Notes: generated by a model not told the origin, from the sequence alone. A stretch of DNA of 64,000 bases from Halichondria panicea (GCF_963675165.1 NC_087389.1:3134001-3198000); one strand, 5' to 3'. Counted from the stretch's first letter, positions 53,653 through 64,000 are shown. Translations and numbers: made by a program.

Positions 53653-53672
53653 CGGGCCACGATCGTGGCCCG
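53653..53672. repeat. Perfect 20-bp palindrome
   Basis: CGGGCCACGATCGTGGCCCG equals its own complement and is followed by a T run (TTTTTTT). It stands in AT-rich DNA about 180 bp upstream of the copy B start codon. Confidence 0.9.
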
Positions 53673-53833
53673 CTTTTTTTGCGAAATTTTAATTCTGCGA
53701 TACTTAGGAAGTAGCTCGAACTACGCACATCCCTGTATACAGGAAGAGCTGTAGAATCACGTGCAATTTAGTCTAGAAATTTCCAAGCCACGTTGCTATG
53801 TTAAAATTTCATTAGCATCTTACCGCACGAAGC

Positions 53834-54330
53834 TATGGCTAGGTTGTTTACTTGTGCCGATGTGCTTGAACAGCTTGAGGACAGCAATGGCGATGTCTCC
53901 TCTGGTGATGACAGTGCCTATGTGCCTATGAAGGAGTGGGGATAGTAGGATACCTCCCAAGCTTTATGCCAGACGCTGATGAACTGACGCTAGCACTATG
54001 ACCAGGAGACTATGACCAGGAGACAAGTAGTTAGAATATCAGTAGTGAGTATAAAATAGAATTAGCAGTAATGAATTCATAGATCGTTCACCGATATAGT
54101 AATACATGTACGTATTGTGCTAGTACTTATATCTTAGCATTCATATGATGTGAAAATCTAATACCATATGATAGGCTGATCCATAAAAATTTTTTGGATT
54201 TTATCTCACCGCTGGCTGAGCATTTAAAATGATAAAAACGGGTGAGCGTAATAACCGTGGTTTTATGGCAACACATGTTGCACCATTTTATTCCTTGTTG
54301 TATGGGCATAGACATTTCACTTCACTAAGA
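53834..54330 (+). mobile_element. Old repeat, copy B (uninserted relative of copy A)
   Basis: ATG at 53834 opens an acidic frame ('FTCADVLEQLEDSNGDVSSG') like the one in copy A. The site corresponding to the Gypsy insertion is intact at 53985-54005 with a single CTAG. Compared with copy A it carries two tandem duplications, TGCCTATG (53915-53930) and a 14-bp unit (53995-54022). 54180-54300 matches the complement of 14610-14720. Confidence 0.7.
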
Positions 54331-54538
54331 ATCCGACGGTTAAGTTTGCAGTTTTGTTCTCAGTTTGTTTTAAGGAATACTTGTGGTTCTGGGTTCCACA
54401 AGAGTTAAAACATACAATGTCTGGGTACTTGAAAGATCGACTTGATTGACTTCAGGTCACACATGTCACATATACACATATACCCAGACACCGCTGTATC
54501 TCCATTTCGTTTTTGGAGATACTGGAGAAAGAATACTT

Positions 54539-54889
54539 TTAGTTTCTAGGGTGCAACTTTTCTGAAATCGATTCTCTAGGACAACTTTTTCGCTTGCTCA
54601 ATAGTACGAAGTCGACAGAGCGAATTGCCCATTCGTCCAATTGCAATGGTGTCATTATCTGCTCGTCATACGGTCTTTGCAAACTAGCTCTTGCTGCAAG
54701 GCATTTCACAGTGCCACCAAGACCGTACCCTTCCCGTGAGAAGTGGCAGCCACTGAGCAGGTATCCCGAAGTCAGCTTGGTGGTAACACAGATTCCTACT
54801 CTTTGCATGTCTTTCAGCTGCTCACGTCTGACTGCTAGTGGAGCTGGGATTCTAGAATCGCCGGTGTTGATAGACATGAGACTAAACAC
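54539..54889 (-). CDS. Hypothetical open frame, 116 codons
   Basis: 'RREQLKDMQRVGICVTTKLT' and 'GCHFSREGYGLGGTVKCLA' look like real protein rather than noise, but I recognise no domain. The plus strand is also open here. No neighbours of the same strand were identified. Confidence 0.25.
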   Translation of the reverse strand: MFSLMSINTGDSRIPAPLAVRREQLKDMQRVGICVTTKLTSGYLLSGCHFSREGYGLGGTVKCLAARASLQRPYDEQIMTPLQLDEWAIRSVDFVLLSKRKSCPRESISEKLHPRN

Positions 54890-56049
54890 AGGCCTGCAAG
54901 GAAAGAACGAAACATACTCCTCTGCTCCTCATTGAGCAGCGCTTTTCACGTCTACTGGAGGTATCTAGTTGTTCGCTAGCTACCCTGTGCAGCACCGGCT
55001 ACTAAAGTCACCTCAGACACGGTACCCAGACAAGGCATGAGACTCCTCATGCTACTTAAAAATAACCTGATTCAAGGTAACCTTCAGAATTTGAATGCAT
55101 GATCGAGGAAAAATCTGTCTCATATACAGTAGCACAATAAAAATTATATATATCTTTGTGCACTATAGTGTATACTTTATGCGTATACTTTATGCATGAA
55201 ATTTCTGAGAAAATACCAAATTTCTATAGCGTTAAGGGATATTTCATGTGTCATACCGCTGGACCTATAGGAAATGGTAATGGGGACACCAACTTTACTG
55301 TTGAAGGATGCATAATGGAAAACTACTGGAACACACATGAATCCTGCAAACAGGACGGTACTAAAATTTAGATTTTGGACTGTGCATATTTTTTTGTGCA
55401 ACAAGGCCTCTGTGCTGCAAGGTCTATTGGATGGCAGCCTCTCAGACTTATCAGATACAGTAACGACCCCATGGCAGACGGCAGCGACGATGATTTTATG
55501 GACCTGCATGAGGAAGAGGGGTATTCACAACAAAATGTACATACTTATTAATTGCACACACTCCAAGACCATCACCCTCCCCAGGGTCCCCTTCTCACTC
55601 ACATAACACTCACACCATCAGCTGCTGACGTAACTCTCACCTATAGATTTTCACTTTTCACCAGATACACCCCCAGACACATCCTTCTCACCCCCAGACA
55701 CCTCCTTCTTACCCCCAGACACTTCCATCTCGCCCCCAGTCCCTCCACGTTCAACAGCGTTCAACAGCTGACCATGAACCTCCCACGACAAGGTAAAGCA
55801 ACTACACAACAGTAGAGTTAATGTTTACAGAGGCAGAGCTAGGTCCACTACTTCTGCAAGGTAATTGTACTTACTACTACTGCTACCATCATGCAATTTC
55901 ACCATACTAACCACACATGATTTGTGGAACAGTGGAACAGAGAAGCCAACTTCATAAAGAAGGGTGAGGCCCAAAAAATTAAGTGACCTTTGGAATCCTA
56001 AGAACCTAGTTTATAGTGCATATCACAGAGAACACAAATCCACTAACCT
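54890..56049. other. No gene recognised; Pro-rich minisatellite
   Basis: Duplications at 55170-55195 (13 bp) and 55749-55768 (10 bp). The plus frame at 55552-55815 is created by the minisatellite. Confidence 0.4.
55665..55742 (+). repeat. ACCCCCAGACAC minisatellite
   Basis: Four copies of a unit of about 22 bp built on CACCCCCAGACAC(C/A)TCCTTCT, with small variations. Confidence 0.8.
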
Positions 56050-56280
56050 TGGGGTGCATACTCTGCGCAGTTAAGGCCTGGGTCAGGCACTGATAAGATT
56101 AATTTTATCACCATTTATGGGACTAATTAGCATAATTGAATTAAGCTAATTAGTTTTTTGGAAAAAGAAAACATTGAACTTCATTTTGGATCATTTTGAT
56201 GCAGCATACACTGTATGTTGCAAATAATACAGCAGTATGAACATAGTGTAAATTTTGGTATTGAAATCCTTAAGTGCGCA
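56050..56280 (+). repeat. Dispersed repeat family C, copy 1
   Basis: CTGCGCAGTTAAGGCCTGGG, CAGGCACTGATAAGATTAAT, then GCAGCATACACTGTATGTTG and TTTGGTATTGAAAT match the complement of 62970-63535. A fragment of the family is at 42370-42420. The copy at 63 kb has about 380 bp more in the middle. Confidence 0.8.
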
Positions 56281-56442
56281 GAGTCTAATAATTATGTAAC
56301 TGTATATCTAAAAAACAACAGCTAAAAAACAACAGCCATCATTGGGAATAATGCACAAGCCAACTAGGGATGCAAATTAATGTGACCTTTGGCCTTTCTA
56401 AAATAATTATGACCCTACATCAATAATAATGTATAACCTTAC

Positions 56443-56736
56443 ACATGTAAGAGGTCACATGTAAGAGGTCATCATAATAACATACAGCTTCTCAATGGTC
56501 TATGCAGTACTAATAGAGAGAATTACACAAACAGAAGCCAAAAAAATGTATGCGACCTCTGGCCTGCCTAATTATGAATCTAGAATGATATGTATAATGA
56601 TATGTATAACCTTACACATGTAAGAGGTAATCATAACATACAGCTTCTCTTGCAGTACTAATAGAGAGAGGTACTATCTCACACAAGGTACTATCTCACA
56701 CCGTCTTGCCACCAGATTGACTCCACCAGATTGACT
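56443..56736 (+). repeat. Cluster of short tandem duplications
   Basis: 56443-56470 (14 bp), 56585-56608 (12), about 56669-56702 (period 17) and 56709-56736 (14), within 300 bp. The blocks at 56430-56530 and 56590-56670 are themselves copies (CTTACACATGTAAGAGGT, CATACAGCTTCTC). Confidence 0.85.
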
Positions 56737-56880
56737 CAACGAGAATCAACTCTATAAATCAGCTATCAGCAGCTTCCAGCGTAGTTATACCAAGGGACTG
56801 TTCAATAACCGGCCGCTTCCAGCGTAGTTACACCAGACTTCCAAGGTTAATATTCTAAGGGGCGCTCTAACGCCTTAATT

Positions 56881-57048
56881 GGGGGTACTCTTTTTAGTTC
56901 AGTAAGGCTCTTCAGGTCATTATAATATGGAAGAGTTTGTGTACCTAAACTGATAAGAGTACCCCCAAGTGATGTTGACACTAAAAAGTGTACCCCTGAA
57001 TGTTTATTTTCTATACCAGTTTACAAAAAGAGCAAAAAGAGTACCCCC
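56881..57048. mobile_element. 168-bp MITE with GGGGGTACTCTTTTT ends
   Basis: GGGGGTACTCTTTTT at 56881-56895 and its exact complement at 57034-57048. The interior holds further half-palindromes of the same motif (AGTACCCCCAAG, GTGTACCCCTG). No coding. A GTACCCCCAAAAGT pair at 61351-61378 may be a related fragment. Confidence 0.7.
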
Positions 57049-58161
57049 TAGATACATATACGTATAATTATACTCACTAATATTGCGCCATAAAAAATCC
57101 TTTCCGTGAATTGTTCCGCATCGTTATGTAGTCGGTTTTGTATCTGAACTGTATCAGTAACTATTCTGTATTTTCAAATAATTGTATCTGAAGCAGATTT
57201 CACAGCCAATTACTGTACTGGTTGATACACAAGTGTACAACGGACAAAACAGGACAGAACAGTATCTGATGTGTTAAGAGATCATGTATCAGACCAGAAG
57301 CTTAAAATAGAGCACATGAGAGAGCGCACATGAGAGAGCACATGTAGTAATAAAAAAAACAAAGCAAAGCAAAGCAAAGCAAAATGTCTTCCCCAGATAG
57401 CCAGCTCCGATGTAAGATGAGTTAAAAAGTGAGTGTAACTTAGCATGATTATACAGTACATTAATAGACTTACTTTTTCCTCATTGGCATGACTTGTATA
57501 AGTATAATAATATTATAGATCTACTTTGCACCACCTACGATTATTATATATAATTATAGGTTTACAAAAAACTAACAAAGCTAACGAAGTGAGTTACATT
57601 ACATGCGGTGCATCAGCTCATTAAACTCCATGCAGAGACTCCAGGGAAACATTGAGTCAGCAGCACGAGCATATAATTATGCGGAAAGTCTCCCTTCATC
57701 TTCTTGTGTGACTTCGTTGTTGTTGACCATTCACATGCATGATTGCGAACACTACAATTACAATTCATTCAATTCATTCATTTAGTCCCCTGACACTCCG
57801 ATGAAAAGCCATCGTGGGTATGTTTTCATTACATGGTTCACATTATAATTATGGCCCAGGATCTGACCTAGCTGATGGTTGGAAGAGAGAAGTGTGATGC
57901 AGTGTCAATTAATGAGCTATTTTTTTTTGTTTTCCATTTTCTAATTCTATAGCATGAACAAGAAAAATTATTACTGCATGTGATATTATATTATTTACAG
58001 GGAGAATAATGAATTTGCATGTACGTATACCTGCAGGGGAAGCAGGGGAATAATGTAATCATGGCTGATGTAATCATGACTGGATTAATAGTATGCATGG
58101 CTGTACAGCTATTATATGCATGCAGGGGAAAAGATTATGACTGCACAAATCTGCACAAATC
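57049..58161. other. No gene recognised
   Basis: Duplications at 57312-57339 (14 bp) and 58141-58160 (10 bp), and an AAAGC run (57359-57382). Confidence 0.45.
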
Positions 58162-58556
58162 ATATCAGGACATGGAGGACATTTTTGTCCGTCCCTTCAC
58201 ACTAGCTGCAGGATTTACATTGAGAATGAATTAAAACATTGTAACTTCAGAACAATTGTAACCAACCATCTTATTCTGCATGCTCGTAAAAAGTTTGTCT
58301 AACTGACATAAAAAGCTGTCTCTGCCGTTTTGGAAGTAAGCGTGGGTGATTTTTACTGTACTTTTACCATAGGCTACCACTTCCTGAAAATATTTCTCTA
58401 ATTACAGGCATGAGGAAACATTTTGTAAGCCTGAGTAATATTGAACAGGATATGACCTAAGGGCACAGCAAATCTAAGCTGCGTTTACCTGCCGATTGGA
58501 GGGAACTAGTATCCAGTGAGCCAGCACGTTTACCTAAGGTGTGAACCAGCTACACA
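58162..58556 (+). repeat. Dispersed 400-bp repeat, copy 2
   Basis: Same orientation as 4625-5056. It has a single ACATTTTGTAAGCCTGA at 58418-58434 where the other copy has two. Confidence 0.8.
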
Positions 58557-59494
58557 CTTCATTACTTCAAAGGGCACAGTTATTCACACCTCTACAGAAA
58601 TGTCTGATATGTTTAAAGTCGTTGTCACCAGGCATTACTGTTATTCGTAGCAATGGCTCGATCCTAATGGGTATGACGACTGCAACCAAACTTTTGGTGA
58701 AAGGGGCGTCTCTACTTTTAGGCTTCTGTGAAAACATACATTAAAATTACATAATAATAAGTTTTACATCTCATACGGGTATACTATTATTTACCAGGAT
58801 TGCCAAATATTTTTGTTGGTACGTCTCTTTAAGCTCTTGTGGAGCCTTTGTGGAGCCTTCATGTAGTCCATAACATTGTTTGCCTGTGGCCTGCTGACAC
58901 TGTTAAAACTGGGGCGTAAAAAATGCTGTAAACAACAGCCAATTATGGTGTAAAATGGTGAACCCTGGGGTGTAAAATAGTGACAGTCGTATGGCCAGAG
59001 ACCGGAAGTTGCATGTAAAACATAGGGCAGTTACTTAAATATGCATTTCCAATTACGTCATGTTGGGGAGTAAACAAAAAACAGACTCTGACTTTGGAGG
59101 GCTTGACTTGGCATTCAATAGTCACATGATAGCAAGTGACTGTAGAAACATGGAGGGTATCATCTGAGCTACTGATTGATACCAAGTTGAAGGTGTAGAA
59201 TCGTGCTGGAGCGAAGCTACAAGCCAGTATATGGAACAAGGGTGTTGTAGGTGCCTTTCCTCCTGCTTCTGTATCTTTGGTTCCTCAACTGATCACAACT
59301 TTATAGCTGGCTAATGTTGTTCAGGTAGGTCTATTGTATATTATAAATAGCTATCTAGCTGTTCCCATTGTTCATTTAGATTTTATACTACTTGAAAGTG
59401 TCATGTGGTTTTCAGCATGTACATGTGTAATATAGATCATAAAAATCATTGACTAATGAGAGTTAGTGTCTCAGTTTGTGTGTTGACTCCTATG
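58557..59494. other. No gene recognised; 3' flank of the CXC gene
   Basis: The frames at 58541-58744 and 58943-59239 show no known motif. Confidence 0.4.
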
Positions 59495-60620
59495 CTATAA
59501 ATCTTCACCTTCAGAGTCTCCAAAGATATCACACATGAGTTGGTTGACTTCAACGTCCAAGTGACTACCATCGATATCACTGCTGACGTCGGACTGTTCA
59601 TCACTTGCACTTGCACTGTCACTCGCACTGTCAATGTCTTCCTGCTCTGCTGCTAGAGCTTCAACAGGGAGGTTAGTGCATCCTGTACATTTGCAGCCAG
59701 GACCACAGTAACCATTACGTTTCTTGCAGTTACAGCGTGATGAGGAGCATCCTGTTTTACAGCCACAGCCTTTCCGAATCAGCGCTACTTGTTGTCTGAT
59801 TCTAGACACATTGCTTTCACTGTCCCAATCTATCATGAGGGTGTTTGGATCAGGCTTTTTCCAGCCGAAGTCTTCCAGTGGTGGATGGACAATGTTGTTT
59901 GATGCCTGTTTGATGCCGCTTGATTCCAGACAGATGAAACCCAGCTACTCCTCTTCCAATGTCGAAGCAATGCTTCATGCGAGGGTGTCATGTCCTCCTC
60001 GTACTGAATTCTCGCCCATATTCTGTCTCGTATAAGATCAAGCCATTGCTCATGTCGTTGGTGATTGCTAGCTGACTGGACTGAGTTGAACAAGGTCATT
60101 GGAGTTGGAAATGAAGGTAAGAATGCTGACTTGTGCTTCTTAAAATAGGCGCACCCTACTAGCCGCAAGAAAGATAAATACCCGTTGTGCTCATTTGTGA
60201 GTGTACCAGGTGTGCTGGTACATTGTTAGTTCCATCTTCGTTGGAAAAGGTAGCATCGTTGTGCCCCACTGGGAAAAATGGTGTTAATTGTTGTACATCG
60301 ATTAACTTGGTTTTATTGTCAGTGTTCGTACAATTAGGAATATAACATATCAGTTTCATGATACCTGTATTCTTTCTCCATCTAGGTGAGAAGCTAACAT
60401 CATTAACATTGCTCACATCCCTCCTACAAAGCAAGCAGATGCAGCTTTCTGGCTGTACATTGAGAGAAGGCTCAGCGGCTTGGAGTTGCTGCAGCAGGGA
60501 AGGATCTTTCCAGGATTTGGGATGGGAAAACTTGGACAGGTCTTTCTTCTTACACAGAACACATTCTTCGCATGATCGGCCTGGATGTACTGCTGAAGTT
60601 ACATGACGCGACTCTCTTCC
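59495..60620 (-). CDS. CXC (TSO1/tesmin-like) domain gene, repeat-associated, frame-broken
   Basis: On the minus strand an N-terminal zinc-binding part comes first: 'CEECVLCKKKDLSKFSHPK' (about 60525-60580), 'CICLLCRRDVSNV', 'CYIPNCTN'. Then, in another frame, 'GCAYFKKHKSAFLPSF', 'DMTPSHEALLRHWKRSSWV', and in 59495-59836 'KGCGCKTGCSSSRCNCKKR' plus 'YCGPGCKCTGCTN', one CXC repeat of the cysteine-rich DNA-binding domain known from TSO1, tesmin and MSL2-type proteins. An acidic, Ser/Asp-rich tail ends at 59495. This architecture occurs in many copies in sponge, cnidarian and arthropod genomes as I recall, so a transposon origin is likely. An 11-bp tandem duplication (59896-59917) shifts the frame just before CXC; an in-frame 9-bp one lies at 60621-60638. 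Confidence 0.6.
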
Positions 60621-60639
60621 AGCATCTCTAGCATCTCTA

Positions 60640-61984
60640 GCAGATCTCATAAATTTTATGTTGATAGTTTTGTTGTTGTGTGCATTGTTTTTATAGCTTA
60701 CCATAAGTTGGACCAGTGGTGAAGAACTCTTGTAAATACCATGTGGCTGGTGTGTAAAGTACACCCACTTTGACATGCTGTAAAGTAATGAATATACAGT
60801 AGAACAGTCCAATTTTTTGGACATAATACGCATCAGCCTTTAAACTATTGGTATGCAAACTTTGGAGCTGGTACGGGGTGAGGAACCGTTTTTTACATCG
60901 GCTAATATGCGGGTAGGTCAAAACCGCAAGATATGGTGGCTGCACAAAAATCTCTTGTGTAAAGCAACACTCAGTGTTAAAATTGTGACATACATATTGT
61001 TGCAAAGAGGATGCAATAACAATAAAGAAGATGCAAATATATATTGTATACATGCAAGGAATAAAAAGTTACACTGAGCTAAAGTTAGTGCAGAAATTGA
61101 GCTTTAAACCGCAGGTCCAGATAGACAACAGGAAGTACTTCCCGTTCATGAGGTAAATTTGGCCTTGGCCATTCGACTGGTGAACATAGGTGCTATTTCC
61201 TGACCAGTGCATTTTAATTTCTGGTCGGTAGTCGGTGTCTTTCATCACCTGGACATAATTTTATTTCTATACTTTATGCTGTTAGTTTCCTCTTGTAAAA
61301 GCAGTGCTATCTCATCACATTCAATGAACTGTGTAGCTGTGCTTCAGCAAGTACCCCCAAAAGTGTACCCCCAAAAGTGTACATCTGGTGTACGAAAGAT
61401 CCACCTGGATAAAGAAAAAATCTCAAGGTATTGTTACAAAGCGAGTTGAAAGATCACATAAGTTTGCAGCTAGCTATTGAAGTGGTGGTTGCGCATGCTC
61501 AGTAGCTGTGAAACTCAGAACAAAGACAAAAGACAAGACAGGATTTGTTCACTGTTCACTGCATTACATAAAGTGTAATGCAGTGGATGATGTTACAATG
61601 TACTTCTAATGACAGGTAAGGAACTGTCTATTTTTCAACTTTCTAAGCCACCTTTTTCCTACAGTAAGTAAATGCTAACTGGCATGCTAACTGGCAAGTA
61701 TACATGTCGAGAACAATCTGGTCTGAGCCAGGCGACCTATGAAGTGGTACAGTGGTACAGTGACAAGGTGAGTGTTGTGAAAATAGTTTTCAACCGTGCC
61801 TAGGTATCGTCAAGAGTCTTGCTATACCTGCAAGAAGACTTTGTATTGTCACTGTACAATATTATTTTTGTATTTCCTTCTAACTGTTGTCAGTTTCAAA
61901 ATTAATGTCACTGTTAACAATTTGTCACTGTTAACATTTTTAAGTTGTTCATAACCTACGTAGAGTAGCATTTTTTTTTCAAGG
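60640..61984. other. No gene recognised
   Basis: Duplications at 61351-61378 (14 bp) and 61672-61695 (12 bp). 61894-61935 has TGTCACTGTTAACA twice with period 17. Confidence 0.4.
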
Positions 61985-62480
61985 TTAAATTAAAAGGTGC
62001 ACTCCATCTCGGGGCGTGAAACAGTAAACAAAGCAAATAAACAAAAAAATAAAAAAAAAGAATTCTTGCAGCATTGATTCCACTGTAGCCAGCTCCGCAG
62101 CGATAACCTCTCTGCCCATCCCTCCAGTAGTAGACATTACCAAGGGGGGACTTACATCGAAGTAGGTCTTTTCCAGTCTGCCTCCCCATACCCCGTTTGC
62201 TGAGATTGCTGAGATGTCTAGACGAGCTGTAGCACACCGGAGTGTTTCTTCAGTAATTGGCTGCAGGTACGGTTCTATGCGAACGTCTTCAGTGAGCAGG
62301 TCCAATTTGTTGGAGTGTTTGTTGTGTTTGTTGGATTCCAGCCATATCTCAATGCTAGGGCATCTTGGAAAGCTCCCTTGTGTAGGGTAAAGCCATGTTC
62401 TGACAGTGGGAGTGCCGTCAGCCATGAGGAATCTCGCTGGCAAGATCCATTGCTCTTTGCAGAGGAAGTTGATTTAGCTC
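61985..62480 (-). pseudogene. Retroelement-like C-terminus
   Basis: The frame has '[13 protein letters not shown]', 'TARLDISAISANGVWGGRLE' and 'KTYFDVSPP'. The pattern RLDI-ANGVW-G-R-E-T-FDV is what I recall from the end of reverse-transcriptase-bearing proteins in cnidarian and sponge genomes. A 9-bp duplication near 62200 adds the 'ISA' repeat. No RT core is visible. Confidence 0.4.
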
Positions 62481-62845
62481 AGTTATGGTTATTCAATCTC
62501 CTAACATCTTTCTTCTGGGCCAGTTGTGTGTCAAGAGTTTCCAGCAATTGAATTCCATCAATGAGAGGCCGAGCCCTTTCTGCCAGCTTTGCCGCAGTCA
62601 CAATTTGTTGGAGTGTTTGTTGGATTCCTCAATGCTAGGGCATCTTGGAAAGCTCCCTTGTGTAGCGCTGGCAAGATCCATTGCTTGAGAAGTTGATTTA
62701 GCTCAGTGGCTTTTGACTTGTTCTCATGGTTACATCTTTCTTCTGGGCCAGTTGTGTGTCAAGAGTTTCCAATCTATAAGCAATTGAATTCCATCAATGA
62801 GAGGCCCACATATAGCTAGTGAGGATCTTTCTGCCTTCTTCGCCT
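62335..62845 (+). repeat. Direct duplication of about 250 bp
   Basis: 62335-62585 and 62610-62845 share, in order, CAATGCTAGGGCATCTTGGA, TGGCAAGATCCATTGCT, GAAGTTGATTTAGCTCAGT, TTCTTCTGGGCCAGTTGTGT and CAATTGAATTCCATCAATGA. The copies differ by several indels of 5-30 bp and few substitutions. Confidence 0.85.
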
Positions 62846-64000
62846 TCTTCGATGGAATGCTGATGAGTAATACACTCTTTGGGGTACTCGATGTAAACTA
62901 ACTGGTCACCCCTAGAGTTTTAAAGTCCCCATAATTGTAAAATTACACCCCAGTTCTGCCCGAGTCCAGATTTCAATACCAAAATTTACACTATGTTCAT
63001 ATTATTTGCAATATACAGTGTATGCTGCATCAAAATGATCCAAAATGAAGCTCAATGTCAAAAAACTAATTAGCTTAATTGATTAGCTTAATTCAATTAT
63101 GCTGGTGATGACGTCAAGAACGATGCCAAGGGCTAGAATAGCTAGGTACTAGTATCCTTGATGGGAAGAGATCCTTGATGGAAGAGTAGGAGTTATTGTA
63201 TTCTTGAGATACACAAAATAGCCTTACCTCTAGGGTGGCTGTCAAACATTTTTACTTCCCATCAAGGAAACATAATCATAACAACATAATCTATCTTTTG
63301 AGGGCCTAAACAGCTACTCTACCTTGTTTAAGTCCGCCGTATTTGTTGCCAAAGATAATCTCGTTCTAGCAGCTAGCTAAGCAAATACATTGACCTTATG
63401 ACGTCACTTGCAATGAATAACATTAATAAACATTATGAATCTCATTAACACTACATGATCTACATAAAATGTTGGCAATGAATAAAATTAATCTTATCAG
63501 TGCCTGACCCAGGCCTTAACTGCGCAGAGAACAGTGTATACATAATTATAGACCTGTGTATTATTATACAGATCTTATATAGCGTAACATGGTGCAAAAT
63601 TTCGCGTTTTTCGAAGGCAGAGCATGCAGTAACGCGTGATCCCATGTAGGCTAATTGATGACACTAAGGCTTGAGATCATGCAATCATGCATGCAGGCCC
63701 TGCATGTATACATGCATGCATTAGTTAATTCAGATTTGATATTATGATTTTTGTAATGACGTGTGTTCAATGACCTTTTGGCTATGGTAAATGACATCCA
63801 TAGTGCCTTGCAAAAGTTGGACCTGCACTGGTTGAGCACACTTAGACCAAAAAGCGATAAGTCGATGCACGTATGTGCAGCCAGCTCCTGTTCTAATTCG
63901 AATACTTTTGACCGATTTTCGAACACCCACCAATAGTGTAGTATAGTATAATAGTATGTCTAGTATAGTATATTGATCAGTCACGATACGACACTTTTCT
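62846..64000. other. Repeat sequence to the end of the window
   Basis: Includes family C copy 2 and a segment like 42250-42400. The minus frames at 63651-63984 are not convincing genes. Confidence 0.45.
62970..63535 (-). repeat. Dispersed repeat family C, copy 2
   Basis: Complement of 56050-56280: ATTTCAATACCAAAATTTAC, CAGTGTATGCTGCATCAAAA, and at the other end TTATCAGTGCCTGACCCAG and CCTTAACTGCGCAGAG. The intervening 63115-63480 includes the stretch shared with 42250-42360. Confidence 0.8.

Larger units (their letters stand above)
51480..53849. other. Repeat-rich sequence without recognised genes
   Basis: Plus frame 52215-52526 has a basic stretch without a known domain. 52436-52560 is a patchwork of overlapping short duplications. 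Exact tandem pairs: 52766-52791 (13 bp), 52901-52928 (14 bp). 53220-53600 has no coding potential that I can see. Confidence 0.4.

Noticed and set aside
55552..55815. Pro/His-rich protein
   Set aside because: The frame is produced by the ACCCCCAGACAC minisatellite.
1..64000. CRISPR array from the many 8-17-bp repeats
   Set aside because: Repeats at each site are different sequences, two copies only and adjacent without spacers. The sequence is eukaryotic.
1..64000. tRNA or rRNA genes
   Set aside because: I saw no cloverleaf-like sequence with matching A and B boxes and no rRNA-like stretch. A tRNA search program would be needed to exclude a degenerate copy.

Overview
The window reads as animal nuclear DNA: AT-rich, with short exons bounded by GT...AG introns, no bacterial operons, and a dense layer of transposons. 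Several protein families here (an IS630/Tc1-like transposase of about 600 residues, a DUF6589/RecQ transposon, CXC-domain and Ulp1-like repeat proteins, lineage-expanded kinases) are ones I associate with sponges and cnidarians. My best guess is a demosponge; the species cannot be told from the sequence.

Layout. 1-14.4 kb holds broken, intron-containing genes or old transposon genes: a Ulp1-like protease fragment, a repeat copy ending in a TTAA-family terminus, a chromodomain exon, a degraded protein kinase gene (minus strand), a long broken transposase-like gene (8.9-11.5 kb), a retroelement-like remnant and an exon pair near 14 kb. 14.5-21 kb is an old repeat split by a Ty3/Gypsy LTR retrotransposon (14965-20822, CTAG target duplication). 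21130-23790 is a Tc1/IS630-type transposon flanked by TA. 23.8-26 kb has possible host exons and a minus-strand Mutator-like transposase. 27.2-29.5 kb has two TTAA-family elements. 30576-31575 is a 1,000-bp foldback element with 131-bp inverted ends. 32-32.5 kb has a small RGG-protein gene. 33.2-40.2 kb is a minus-strand Helitron (Rep, Pif1 helicase, OTU). 43561-49704 is a DNA transposon with about 145-bp inverted ends and a 7-bp target duplication, carrying a DUF6589 gene and a convergent RecQ-like helicase gene, best matched by the AcademH lineage. 50-64 kb is mostly repeats, with a transposase-like exon pair, a CXC-domain gene (59.5-60.6 kb) and a retroelement C-terminus with an internal duplication (62-62.9 kb).

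The most unusual feature is not a gene. I counted by eye more than 60 exact head-to-tail duplications of 8-17 bp over the window, often every few hundred bases. They break reading frames, sit on splice acceptors, and are missing from paralogous copies in the same window, so they are derived. Unit length piles up at 17 bp and stops there, and the Helitron is almost free of them. This is either an indel process or a systematic assembly error; raw reads would decide.

Few genes here look intact. The recognisable ones are mainly the replication machinery of mobile elements, most broken by small indels.
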